A model generated the notes under the pieces. The model made no database searches and was not told the origin of the DNA. It saw nothing but the letters and a program-made list of their open reading frames with translations. 64,000 nt of DNA from Galeopsis tetrahit (Eukaryota; Streptophyta; Magnoliopsida; Lamiales; Lamiaceae): contig OY776123.1 of assembly GCA_963675135.1 (NCBI GenBank), positions 16,833,840-16,897,839 on the forward strand. Direction: 5' to 3'. The position numbers and the translations under genes were made by a program. Below are positions 34,849 to 46,135 of the stretch, one piece after another. The first letter of the stretch is position 1, and each line of letters starts with the position of its first letter.

Positions 34849-37800
34849 TTAATTTTCATCTTCATCGTCTTCATCCTCCTCTTCGTCCTTATCCTCCTCC
34901 TCCTCATCATCATCTTCCTCATCCTCATCCTCCTCCTCATCCTCATCTTCTTCATTCTCCTCTTCATCCTCATCTTCATTCTCCTCTTCATCCTCTTCTT
35001 CATCCCCCTCCTCTTCACCATCAATTTCGATTAATTGGGGATTTGCAGCCGTCAAGGGTACAGAAAGATTGAAATCTCCCGTAAAGACTTCAGTTGGAGT
35101 CTCTATTTGTTCTGTTTGAAATGGAGATTCATCTTCAGTATTTTTGTCCTTTTTAGGGACTTCTACCATTGACCTTGCCTTTACTTTGCAAACAGCGTGC
35201 CATTCATAACCACGTGGAGCTCCCGGATATGTGCAGTAGTATACTTGAGATACTTGATGGGCAAATACAAATGGATCATCCGCAACATACGTCCTTTTCG
35301 AACTAACATCAACGAGCTTGTACTCCGGGTGAATTCTTGTTCCTAGATGGCCTGAATCAAACCAATGACACTTGAACAACACTACAGTCTTTGCTGGATA
35401 TCCTGGATATTCTACTTCGACGACTTCCCGTAACACCCCAAAGTAATCACTTGCATCTGCATTGTAATTCGCACTGCTAACGCAGACGCCACTGTTGGTA
35501 GTCCCCTTTGTCGATGCATACCCAGACGTATGAAATCTGTAGCCCTTCACAATATAACCGTTGTAAGTCTTTACACGACGTAGTGGTCCCTTGCTGAGAT
35601 CTCGTAAGAATGGACTGTCTAGAGCGTTATCCCGTCCCTATACGGCTCAATTTAAAATTAATTAAAATAAATATTAATTTATTTACGTAAAACATAATTA
35701 ATTAAATGGTACTCACATAACGTTCGAACCATCAGAAAAATTCACGTTGAATACGAGCATCTATATATGCATCTGAGATGTTTGGTTCTGCTCGTCGTAG
35801 TTCTTGAGTGTACATCCTAATTCACAACATTCAAAAACTTGGTTAATATTAAATGACATAAATGAAGTGGTATTTAAATAGACGATTTATATATGAAATA
35901 CTTACTCAATGTATGGCTGAACTTCATCACAATTCAATAACACATACGTTTGTGCTATTTTCGCCTCCGAGTTCGTCTCCCAATATCGTTCAGTGGGTTT
36001 TCCTATTGGCCGTCCCTTAGACTTGAATATGGAGAGCATTCCATCGACCTCTTCACTGATATCGTCAGCGGATGTACCACCGAAGTTACGTGGAGCACTT
36101 CTTAACTTTGTGTTGACGTGGTCTTCAAAGTAATAAGAACAAAACATGCCAACCTCTTCATTCAAATAAGCATTCACAATCGATGCTTCAACGTTTGCCT
36201 TTTGTTTAGCATTACGTTTCAAGTTGTGGAGATACCTGATATACACACACATATATAATATATATAAAACTTATAAGAATGCATGTGTAATTGTAATGAA
36301 ATAAAAAAAAAGTAAGATTTTACCTTTCAAATGGGTACATCCACCTGTATTGCACCGGACCACAAATTCTCGCTTCATACGCTAAGTGAACGGGTAAGTG
36401 TTCCATCGAGTTAAAGAAGCTAGGTGGAAAAATTTGTTCCAACTTACACAAAATCACTGGAATGTCTTCATCTAAACGAATCATATCATCGATCGTGATC
36501 GTTGTAGCCGTTAAATCTCTAAAAAATAGACTTAATTCAGTGATAGCCCTCCACACATTGAGAGGAAGAAGGTCCTTGAACGCAATCGGTATCAAGCGTT
36601 GCATAAATACATGACAATCGTGACTCTTCATCCTTGCAACCTTACCCGTTGTTGTGTCTACGCATTGACTCAAGTTCGACACGTAGCCGTCCGGAAAGTT
36701 CAACTCCTTTATCCACCTACACAATCTTTGTTTTTGTGGCTTATCCAGTGTGTAGCTAGCCTTTGGAAATTTACCTGTACGCTCATCCTTTTTCAACTCT
36801 GGACGGCGACAAAGAGTGTCCAAATCCTCCCGAGACTTTGGAGTGTCTTTCGTCTTGCCTTCGGTGTTCATGATTGTGTGGAACACATTGTCAAACACAT
36901 TCTTTTCAATGTGCATCACATCCAAATTGTGTCGTATCAATAGTGAACTCCAGTATGGTAAGTCCCAAAAAATACTCCTTTTGTTCCAACCACCCTCAAT
37001 TCCTCTGTTGTGTTCCGCTGCATTTGCCTCAGTACTTTTTTTCAACCCCGTCCACTGAATCTCATATAACAACCTACGTCCTGTACGGAGAGTAAATTAT
37101 AAGTGACACTAAAAGCAATAGATAAACATACGTTTAATACTCATTAAATAAATGTATAAAATACCATCTCGAAGTGGAGGTCGATTGTTTGTGACTGCTC
37201 TGTTCTTTACGAAATTCTTCTTATTTCTTCGAAACGGGTGACCTTGAGGTAAGAACCTACGGTGATTATCGAACCATGAAACTTTTCTACTCACCGGGAG
37301 ACTGAAAGCTTCAGAATTCTCCATACAATACGGACATGCTTTCTTTCCGGCCGTACTCCAACCGGACAACATACCATATGCAGGAAAGTCGCTAATGGTC
37401 CATAAAAGAGCAGCACGCATCGTGAAGTTCTGCTTTCTAAAAACATCGTACGTTTGGACTCCATTCTCCCATAAGAAGATCAAGTCTTTTATAAGAGGTT
37501 GGAGATAAACATCCAGTTTGTCCTTTGGATTCGTTGGTCCAGGCACCAATACAGTCAGAAACATTGTTTGAGGTTTCATGCACATCCACGGAGGAAGATT
37601 ATACGGAGTCAGTATCACCGGCCACAAAGAATACTGCTTCCCATGCATCCCAAACGGTGCAAAACCATCAGTACACAAACCTAATCTCACATTCCTCGGT
37701 TCACAAGCAAAATCTGGAAACACGTTGTCAAGATGTTTCCAGGCCTCTGAGTCTGCCGGATGTCGCATCTCCCTCGACTCAGCCGAAGAGGAATCTGTAT

Positions 37801-38806
37801 CATGCCACGTCATGTGTTGTGCAGTGGCACTTGATTGATATAATCTCATCAAACGAGGAATGATAGGAAGGTAGTACATCTTCTTATATGGCACTTTCTT
37901 CTTTGTCTTCTTCGATTGACCACCAGGTCCCTTTCGACGTGCCTCTTTGTACCGGGGATGGCCACACAATCTACACATGTTCAGACTGTTATCTTCGTCA
38001 CCCCAATATAACATGCAACCCTTCACACAACAATCAATCTTCTCAACCGGCAAACCAACATTCTTCAACATTTGTTTGCTTTGATGAAACGTCGTAGGCA
38101 CCTTATTATTTTGAGGACAAATTTCACTGCATAACTGTGTCACTTGCTCATATGCCCTGTTAGAAAGCTTGTTCTCGGTCTTAATGTTCATGAGTCGTGC
38201 ATTAAATGACAACTGTGAGTGAGATTCACAACCCGGATATAAATCTTCTTCGACTAATTTGAGCATCTCATAAAACCGAAATGCCTCATTCGTCGGCTCC
38301 TCTTCCATGTTTGAAAAACCAGCTTCCCTGATCATTGTTTGATACATATTCGGTTCTTCGTCCCCAAACTGTTGTTCTTCGTCCCCAAACTGTTGTTCTT
38401 CGTCCCCAAACTGTTGTTCTTCGTCCCCAAACCGTTGTTCTACCTCGTTACTAGTGCCAACATGATCGAAATTTGCTTCTTCTTGATAGATTCCAGCAGT
38501 GTAATAGTAAAACACTTCATCAAATCTATAAGGCCAACGTGTTTCGCCATGACTAGTCCAATTATAATAATTATCAACGAAACCATTCTTCACAATATGC
38601 ACTAGGACCTCATCAATCTCTTTATATTGCTTATTCTGACATTTCTTAGCATTACACGGACACCTAATGCAATTTCCACTCATGTAATGTGGCTGGCTTT
38701 TTGCAAATTCAACAAATAACACGAGTTCATTATAAAATTCCACATTCACATTTCCTCTAATCATTCTAGGAGTACAATACATCCAACGACGGTCAGACAA
38801 ATCCAT
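34849..38806 (-). pseudogene. CACTA TNP2-type transposase gene, one premature stop
   Basis: Five exons with GT-AG junctions and matching phases: 37165-38806, 36324-37080, 35906-36235, 35717-35816 and 34849-35637, together 1206 codons. The N-terminus (MDLSDRRWMY) has the plant transposase-associated domain with Cys residues. Four QQFGDEE repeats follow, then the TNP2 core (GCMLYWGDEDNSLNMCRLCG; GLCTDGFAPFGMHGKQYSLW; PAYGMLSGWSTAGKKACPYC). Exon 2 has the DUF4218-type region (NLDVMHIEKNVFDN) and exon 5 the DUF4216-type region (ASDYFGVLREVVEVEYPG) plus a long acidic tail. A TGA at 35732-35734 interrupts exon 4. This enzyme catalyses cut-and-paste transposition. It lies divergent from the GRF gene. 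Confidence 0.9.
38350..38445 (-). repeat. 21-bp coding repeat in the transposase gene
   Basis: Four tandem copies of a 21-bp unit encode QQFGDEE repeats without disturbing the frame. Confidence 0.9.
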
Positions 38807-39069
38807 CTGCTAAACATTTAAGTGGAGCAACACATTACTAAACTAAACTTATAATAAATTCAAACAAAACTTATGATATATATAAAACATGTAATTACAT
38901 TATATTGAATTTTATATATAGAGTAAATTAAAAATGGTAGAAAATGTACCGTAATTTGATGTTTCTGAATACCCGAGCATGAGCATAAAAAAATTAGGCA
39001 GTAGAAAGTTTTGGTGTAAATTTGCAATACGAAAGTGAAGTGGAAAAAAAGGAAAAAAAGAAAGTTTTA

Positions 39070-39330
39070 GGGAAACATTTCCCGACGGAAATGCCGACGG
39101 ACTTATCTTTCCGTCGGCATTTCACCGCCCAAAATTTCCGTCAGTCAAGATAAATGCCGACGAATTATCCGTCGGCATTTATCAAATGGTGAATTCCGAC
39201 GGGAACTTAATTCCGTCGGCATTTCACCGCCCAAAATTTCCGTCAGTCAAGATAAATGCCGACGGATTATCCGTCGGCATTTATCAAATGGTGAATTCCG
39301 ACGGAAACTTAATTCCGTCGGCATTTGGCG
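39070..39330. repeat. Internal copy of CACTA terminal-type motifs between divergent genes
   Basis: The same GCCGACGGA/TCCGTCGGC motifs as at the element ends recur here, within a near-perfect tandem repeat of about 120 bp. The block lies between the 5' ends of the TNP2-type gene (minus) and the GRF gene (plus), where a shared promoter is expected. Confidence 0.85.
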
Positions 39331-39436
39331 TGTTATTATTATTTTTTTTTTTTAATTAATTCAATTTTTTGTATATATAGCAACACAAAGCTCACACACA
39401 CCATATTCGTTTTTTTCTATTTTGCAAAGAAATATC

Positions 39437-39826
39437 ATGTCTTCTTCATCTTTTATTCGATTTCAGCAAGGCCTTGTTTGTTATTGTGGAAAGGCATGTC
39501 GTACATATGCTTCTAAACAACCTAGAAGTAAAGGGAGGATATTTCATAATTGTCCTGACTCCCTAAGTGATGGTTGTGGTGGTGGATGTGGTTTCTTTGT
39601 ATGGGCTGATACTCTAGAAAACTGTGGTGTTGACAAGAATCAAGGATCTAATCAAAGTGACCAAGAAACTGAAGACATGAAGAAAATGACTCAAGAGATG
39701 AAGAAATTGGTTACAGAAATCAAGAATTTGGCTGAAGAAATCAAGGATTTAATCAAAGTGAACAAAATCATTTTGATTGTGCTAGTTCTCATGGTTGCAT
39801 CTACCACCTTCAAGTGGTTTGGTTAA
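39437..39826 (+). CDS. GRF-type zinc-finger protein within the CACTA element
   Basis: This frame encodes about 130 residues. An upstream in-frame ATG at 39422 is also possible; 39437 (MSSSSFIRF) is the conventional start. The N-terminal half is a GRF zinc finger: CYCGKACRTYASKQP, a GRIFHNCP segment, then CGFFVWAD, with the Cys residues placed as in nucleic-acid-binding GRF domains. A Lys/Glu-rich coiled-coil segment (MKKMTQEMKKLVTEIKNLAE) and a hydrophobic C-terminal stretch (IILIVLVLMVAST) follow. Small proteins of this make-up are common and uncharacterised in plant genomes. It is on the strand opposite both transposase genes. It has no breaks, unlike its neighbours. Its function is unknown, and a role in transposition or silencing avoidance is only a possibility. 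Confidence 0.75.
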   Translation: MSSSSFIRFQQGLVCYCGKACRTYASKQPRSKGRIFHNCPDSLSDGCGGGCGFFVWADTLENCGVDKNQGSNQSDQETEDMKKMTQEMKKLVTEIKNLAEEIKDLIKVNKIILIVLVLMVASTTFKWFG

Positions 39827-40156
39827 ATATATGTATAATGCACTCTATATGAGGCTATTTTAATTTGTACTAAAATGCACTCTTCAAGTGGTTTAAATCT
39901 ATATCTAGAATGCACTCTAAATGAGATTATTTTGTACTCAATGAAACAAATGAATGCACCCTATTTTCATCTATACACCAATAAACTACACAAATAAACT
40001 GCAATATATAGTTCAACATATTTTTCAACATAAACATAAATATATACATAAAGATAAATAAGTTCAACAGAAAATTAAATAAATTCAACAGAAAATTAAA
40101 TAAGTTCAACAAAAAAATAAATTAGTTCAACACAAAATTAAATTGTTCAAATTGTT

Positions 40157-41844
40157 CAACCAGGATAGTTGCCAGGATAGTTGCCAGTGCCCGGAAAGTT
40201 AAAAAATTGTTCCACCACATCCTCATTCAAGTTGACGTCGCCACCGTCGGCCTGACCTGCATCTTGACCTGCAGCTTGATCTGGAGCTGGACCTGGAGCT
40301 GGAGCTGGCGGTGGTTGCCCCATCGTCTGTTGATAGATGGCCTCGATCTGCTAAGCAGACATCCCCAACGTCCGACCCGCATTGGTACTCCATGTGCGGA
40401 AGTAGTTCTCGAACGTTGCCATGAAGTTCGGATCCGGGACGGTAGTGGAGGATACGGACGGCTGCGATGCACTCCGGGCCGACCGACCACTTGGTGTCCT
40501 CACGGCGCTGCTCATCCCACCAAGGCCAAGGACCCTTCCCTTGGAGGTCGGGGCAACGTCAAGGTAACACTGGTCCACGTCAACAGCCGGAGGGGTACCG
40601 CTGCTTCCGGATTCAGCAGTAGTCGTGGCGGTGGCTTGCGTCTCGGCCTCTTCAATCCTTTGTCGGACGCTCAACTACATAATTAAAAAATTAAAATTAA
40701 TTTAATTATCTATATATATATATATATATATATATATAATGTAATTAATACATAAATTTAATTAAACTTACGTGGAGGTCAGTAGTGCGCCCGTAGGTGG
40801 ACGTCTGTGTATCGGCATTAAACGGATGAAGAAGACTCATCCGATCCAAGTGGGTGTGTGGACGTCCAGTCTCTCGCTCCTATTACGTATCAAATAAACA
40901 TATACAAATTAATTTAGATAACTAATATAAAATAATTAACTATAATTATTTAATTTTTAAAAATTAATGAAAACTTACGATAGCAAGTGATTGCTCGAGG
41001 ACGGACCGAGCTCCCCCCCGATGCACTGCTATCCCGCCTCCAACGTCGGTTCTGCGGTTGGCCCGAGCTTTCTGACACTTCTCTTGGTAAGCCGGGTCCG
41101 ACCACTTCTCAACCAACGACTCCCACAGGTCAACACCATCCTCTACCCCCAGAACAAGATTTACGTCTTTATCACGCCAGGCCGTTCTCCAGTCGTACAT
41201 CATGTTCGTGTACCGAGTAGAACAAAGACCGTACCACTTCTCGTAAATATCGGCGTCCGAGTAGATCGTCGTATCCCAACGGGCCTTTTTCTATACAAAT
41301 AAATATTCAACATATTTATCAAATAATATGAATAATTAGTTATTTAATAAACTTTAAATATTGTAATTATATACCTGGAACTCCTCGAAATATTCATCCT
41401 TTTTAGATTGTGGCACCGTCAACCAAGTGATAGCACCCTTAGAAATCTTGCAATTCTTAAAGGATTTTGTGCATATCCTGGACACCTCATTACCGGGCAC
41501 CAACCTGTAAAATTATTAACAAATTTATAAACTAACACATTATAAATAAATAAATAAATAAAGTTAATTGTTATTGAATACTGTTAAACATTAGAATTAT
41601 TGACTTACGCCCCAGAAATGATTTCAATGGGTTTCCTTTTGTCTCGAACAGGATGCGTACGAGAAGAGGATAACGAACCAACCGACATCGTAGTCGGCGG
41701 CGGCGGCGACACTGCCACAGGAGGAGGAGGAGGAGCCGTCACAGGAACTGATTCATCCCGAGACCTCCTTGAACGACGTGACCAAAATGACGACCTACGT
41801 GAACCCGAACCCTGATTCGGTACTTGTTCACTCATCTGTTTCAA
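40157..41844 (-). pseudogene. CACTA accessory transposase-like gene (Transposase_24 type), one premature stop
   Basis: Five exons with consistent phases: 41609-41844, 41375-41504, 40979-41290, 40772-40879 and 40157-40674. The start is MKQMSEQVPNQG, or MSEQ three codons later. Exon 1 encodes an arginine/serine- and proline-rich region. Exons 2-3 encode the conserved part (KNCKISKGAITWLTVPQSKK; WDTTIYSDADIYEKWYGLC; DLWESLVEKWSDPAYQEKCQ) of the plant Ptta/En/Spm protein family, the counterpart of TnpA-like proteins that bind subterminal repeats. In exon 5 a TAG at 40351-40353 interrupts the frame, which otherwise continues through a Pro/Gln/Ala-rich stretch to TGA 40157-40159. Confidence 0.82.
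40713..40738. repeat. (TA)n microsatellite in an intron
   Basis: A TA run lies in the intron between the last two exons of the Transposase_24-type gene. Confidence 0.85.
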
Positions 41845-42842
41845 TCAATAAAAAATACATAATTTTACTAATTATCAATTTAATGAACATATTGCTAATT
41901 TAAATTTTTTACTAATATAGCATATTCCTAATTTAAATCAAAACAATATATATATATAACCTAATTACAACGTGATACCACCGTCGAACCATCTAATTAA
42001 CTAATAATTTAAACAATTGATTGAAACATGCATCACCTACATTAAAAATATTTCTAAATTAACATATTCTTAAATTAACAAATCTAAACATAATTAAAAT
42101 AATACTTTTCTAATTGGAGTTTTCTAATTATCAATTTAATGAACATATTCCTAATTTATTTTTTTTACTAATATAGCATATTCCTAATTTAATTAATCAA
42201 CATATTCCTAATTTAATCAACAATAACCTAATTTAATTATTATTTTTCTACCTAACTTAATCAATAATAAAAAATTGAACATATATATTCCTAAATTAAC
42301 AAACCTAAAACTAATTAAAATAATAATTTTCTAATTGGGTCAATAATTATCAATTTAATGAACATATTCCTAATTTAAAATTTTTATCCAACGGTCGAAC
42401 CACTATATCTAAACTAATTTAAACAATTGATTGAAACATGCACTACCTACATTAAAAATATTCTATATCAAAATTACACCATTAAATTAAACTAGTAATT
42501 AACTATATAACAATTAATTAATGTATACATATAACAATTAATTAATTAATTAACCTTAAAAAACTACTCGATCTATCAAAATTATTCTTAATCAACAAAT
42601 TAAATTAACTAACGTACATACTAACATGATCATAATATTTTAACAACTAACTAAATCAATATAACATGCAAATCAACATTAAATTATTCATATTTACATA
42701 TATCCATGCATAAACATATATAAGTATTAAAATTAAGTAATAGAACTAATTAAGAAAACGTACCGTATCAATGTAATCGGAGAAATTTGCTTCAATAGCC
42801 TCGTCCTCGTCTTCGTCTTCCCCACCGAATCCTCACTCACGC
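41845..42842. other. AT-rich non-coding part of the CACTA element
   Basis: No gene was seen. It contains repeated ATATTCCTAATTTAA blocks, indicating local duplication (about 41870-42240 versus 42300-42480). Confidence 0.6.
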
Positions 42843-42915
42843 ACGCCCTTTTTTTTTTTTCTAAAACGAATCAATCTGAAGGCCCTTATATATATAAAAA
42901 AAAAAATATATTTTT

Positions 42916-43235
42916 GCCGACGGAACATTTCCCTCGGCAACCGCCGACTTTAATGCCAACGGTTACCTTATTGGAAAACGAGGCGGTGCGAATTCAACGT
43001 GTGATTTGCCGACGGATAATCCGTCGGCATTTCCGTCGGCATACATATTTCAAAACTTCTGTCAGCATTTTCCCTCGGTAAATGCTGACGGAACGGAAAT
43101 CCGTCAGCATTTCCCTCGTTAAATGCTGACGGAACGGAAATCCGTCAGCATTGACGTTGACTTTTCAATCCGTCAGCATTTCCGTCGGAAATGCTGACGG
43201 ATTATAATCCGTCAGCATTTGTCCGTCCCTGTAGC
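42916..43235. repeat. Right subterminal repeats of the CACTA element
   Basis: About a dozen GCCGACGGA, TCCGTCGGCA and ATGCTGACGGA-type motifs in both orientations lie within 320 bp of the right terminus, mirroring the left end. Confidence 0.88.
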
Positions 43236-43510
43236 GCGCGTTTTTTGTAGTTTGAAAACAATCATGGAGATCACTTGATCGACCATGAGAGGGAACGAGG
43301 AGACGTGCTCACTCGAAAAAAATAAGGCGGCAACGAGGGATACCTCCTCGTCGAGGACGCCGAAAAAATAGAGAAGGAGGAAGGGGCAAGGCGGCGACGG
43401 GAGATACCAGCCCGTTAGAGATGCGAAAAAATAGGGAGGAGGAGAAAAGAAAAATAGGGAGAAGGAGAGAAGGGTTTTAGTGTATTAGGTTGATACCATG
43501 TGAGAATACC

Positions 43511-43523
43511 AGCTCTGATACTA
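43511..43523 (-). other. Primer binding site of the deleted copia element
   Basis: On the minus strand TAGTATCAGAGCT directly follows the LTR. This is the plant copia initiator-Met primer site with one base changed. Confidence 0.65.
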
Positions 43524-43707
43524 TGTGAGAATTATATTCAATCATGGTCCATTGTATATAGGAATTACAAGAGATATACAAGTAAATAGATAAACAAGAA
43601 AATAAATATAAATAATAAATAAAAGATTGTTAACTATAATATATTATACTATTCTATAGTACATTATATTATTCCTATAATATATTATACTATTATATTC
43701 TCTAATA
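43524..43707 (-). repeat. 5' LTR of the deleted copia element
   Basis: A 184-bp LTR (minus strand start TATTAGAGAATA, end TTCTCACA) whose counterpart is split at 29335-29426 and 32711-32767. It keeps the intact site into which the MULE-like element inserted in the other LTR. Confidence 0.75.
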
Positions 43708-45385
43708 CTTTGCAACCTAATAAACTAAAAAAAAATTAAATCCCCAGAAAAGTATTACTTTCATTGGAGTCCCACAACATTCATTTAGTAATAAATCAGT
43801 GAATAATAAAAATTTCACTTGATTAAATTGTAGTCTTCAAAGATTGTCCATGGCTTGTTATTTTTCATATACTTTCGGATATTTGTCTCTCTTTTTTCCT
43901 TTTCTTTTCACATTTATATTAATGTAATTTCACTCCCCCTCAAAATTGATCACACAAATTTATTTTTGCTCTTACGCTTGGTTCTTCCATGAACTGATTG
44001 ACAAAACAAACTATTTAGCAGTAAATATATGATTACTAGTGCAAAATCCGCGTAATACGCGAAAATTAAAGATAATTTAAAATTAATAGAAATGAAGAAT
44101 AAGAGAAAAAAATAAATATGAAAAATTTTGATTGACGAAAATGAAAATAAGAAAAGAGAAAAAAAAAGATAAATAGATAATGCAGTTAAAAGAGAAAAAA
44201 GGAGAAAAAATAATGTGAAATTCTTACAAAATGAGAATATGCAAATGAAAAGAATTTATAGTGACACGTAAGAGTAAGAGGGAGAAGATTCAGAAATAGT
44301 ATATAAGGAAGATTTAATTTTTCCAAACGAAACAAAAGAACACCATTTGTTTATTTAGCATTCCCAATTGAATTAAGTTTGATTTTGTATACTAAACTCT
44401 ACTCCTACTAAAATCCTCACCAAAGTTTTTTTTCATAGGTTCATTTTTGTATCAATCCTTAGATGAGATTGGTTGAACTTTACTAGCTAGCACCGTTGGA
44501 TTACTTTTTTTTTCAATGATTTTAATATTCCAATTCCAACAGAAAGCAAACGGAATTTCCAATTCACAAACCTGATTTGATCTTCTGTTGAACTCACATG
44601 CAATATCATTTATATATTAATTCTAAGAAGAATAAAGTGGATTTATCAAGTATAATAAACTATTGAGTACCGTTTGTATACGCTTGCTTGATGTCTGTTT
44701 AAAAAATGCTGCATGTCAGATATAAGGGGTGGGTGAAAAATACTCTCTTCCTCTGTATATGTATTTTGGGTTAGTCTTGTGAAATATGCATTCTATTCAA
44801 ATTAGACAAGTCAAAACTCTAAGCTCAAAAGTTAAATTAAGTCAATTTTAAAAAATTAGCAGGTTATAAGTCTGAATTTGCATTGTGTAAAAAATTCACG
44901 GGTTACAAACAGGTGATTTACTACATGACCAAAATATTGTTACTACAAGACCAAAATATTACCACTACACAAGACAACAAATTTAATACTACATGTCAAA
45001 ACATTCTGACAAATTCACCAAAAATTAAGTCTTCAGAATATTTTTGAACATATAGTAATACATTTTTGACCTTGTAATGATAAAATTTTGGTCTTGTATT
45101 AACATTGTTTTAGTCATGTAGTAGCCGAATAAGTCAAAATTATTTTAGTAATTTTACTCCAAAAAAATAAGTGTTCAGAATATTTTTTGACTTGCAGTAA
45201 TACACTTTGGCCTTGTAGTGACAAAATTTAGGTCTTGTAGTAACATAGTTTAGGTCTAAGATAATATTTTAGAGTGAAAATAAATATTCTAATTTTGATT
45301 GAGCTGCTTTGACCCGTGTTGACCCACAAATTTTGACTTAATTTATTTTAATTAGTCCTTTTTTTACAATAGCTTTAAGAAAATG
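43708..45385. other. AT-rich intergenic DNA with short repeats
   Basis: No gene was seen. Between about 44910 and 45270, phrases such as TACTACAAGACCAAAAT and their reverse complement TTTTGGTCTTGTA recur in both orientations, suggesting a small foldback element without clear ends. Confidence 0.5.
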
Positions 45386-46135
45386 GTTTTAGAGAGAAGG
45401 GAGAGCTTCTCTCTCTAGAGAGTTGCTTCTCCCTTTCTTCATCGGCCTCCGTCGCAGATTCGTCGTTTACGTTGTCGTCATCGTTCTTGTCTCTGTTGCT
45501 GTTTTGTCTTTGTTGTCGTCTCAAATCTGTTGGTTTCCGCTTGAGTTGTAGATCTACAGATTTGAGTTGTAGATCTATAAATTTGAGGTGTAGATCTGCA
45601 TATCTGAGTTGTAGATATGTAGATCTGGTGTAGTTTTTTCAGTTCTTGTTAGGGATCAACGTAGATCTTGTCCGTAACGGAGCCACGGTGACCGTTCGGG
45701 TATTTCTTCGTTGATCCTATTTTATTGTTTTCTTAGGTAGTTTTGATGATTGCTTAGTTTTTATTTTTGTTTCTGTTGGATGTCTCTGTTGCGCGGACTT
45801 TGTTGTGTTTGTGTGATTTTTTTTATGGTTGGGCTCCTTGAGATGGTCTCGAGAGCCCTGGTGCTCTGGTACTTTTGAATCGGGTACTCGTGGAACTTTG
45901 TTTGTTTATTCTGTTTCCTATTCTAGATATGAGAACACCTTATTGTGGGGTTGTCTCATTTAAAGATTGGAGACCTGGACGTTTGTTAAGACAAAGGGAA
46001 ACTCGTCTTTCTTCTTCACGCGATTGGAGTGGACGGCGACATCCGTTTAGTTTGAAGATCAAGATCTTTGGCTCGTAATTTGTAACTCTATTTTATGATC
46101 TTGTAAACCCTGCCATCAAAAAAAAAAAAAAAAGA
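45386..46135 (+). mobile_element. Poly(A)-tailed retroposon (LINE derivative or similar)
   Basis: A less AT-rich block ends in TGTAAACCCTGCCATC followed by an A16 run. It contains a tandem repeat (about 45545-45625) of GAGTTGTAGATCTACAGATT-type units. A poly(A) end with no LTR or TIR points to non-LTR retroposition. No reverse transcriptase is present and no flanking duplication was found, so class and 5' limit are uncertain. Confidence 0.5.

Larger units (their letters stand above)
33204..43252 (-). mobile_element. CACTA (En/Spm-type) DNA transposon, 10 kb
   Basis: The left end is CACTACAAAAAAATGG. The right end is TTTTTTGTAGTT, the inverted CACTACAAAAAA with the very last base changed. A 3-bp TGA duplication lies on both sides (33201-33203 and 43253-43255). 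Both ends carry dense subterminal arrays of direct and inverted GCCGACGGA/TCCGTCGGC motifs, the expected transposase-binding region. Inside are a TNP2-type transposase gene and a Transposase_24-type gene on the minus strand, and a GRF zinc-finger gene on the plus strand. Each transposase gene carries one premature stop, so this copy is probably not autonomous now. Confidence 0.93.
29335..43707 (-). mobile_element. Internally deleted copia element, split by nested insertions
   Basis: Read on the minus strand, a 184-bp LTR (43524-43707) is followed by a primer site and a short leader. A partial second LTR lies at the other end (29335-29426 plus 32711-32767). The remaining interior (32768-33203 plus 43256-43510) is only about 690 bp. 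Its minus strand recalls fused scraps of copia pol: SSFKGFRCFDPFASRFYAPW resembles the post-integrase segment, and DNKSALF with LRLTGG resembles RNase H and its C-terminus. Most of gag-pol is gone. A MULE-like element splits the 3' LTR and a CACTA element splits the interior. The 3' LTR lacks its last 20 or so bases. Confidence 0.75.

Noticed and set aside
34849..35024. Highly acidic or Met/Arg-rich frames in the GAT/GAA-type repeat
   Set aside because: These are the real acidic C-terminal tail of the TNP2-type transposase and its shadow in another frame.
33204..43252. Alternative that the CACTA region is two elements fused at about 39070-39330
   Set aside because: The internal block has subterminal-type motifs but no CACTA terminus or TGA-type duplication, and the outer ends pair well as one element.
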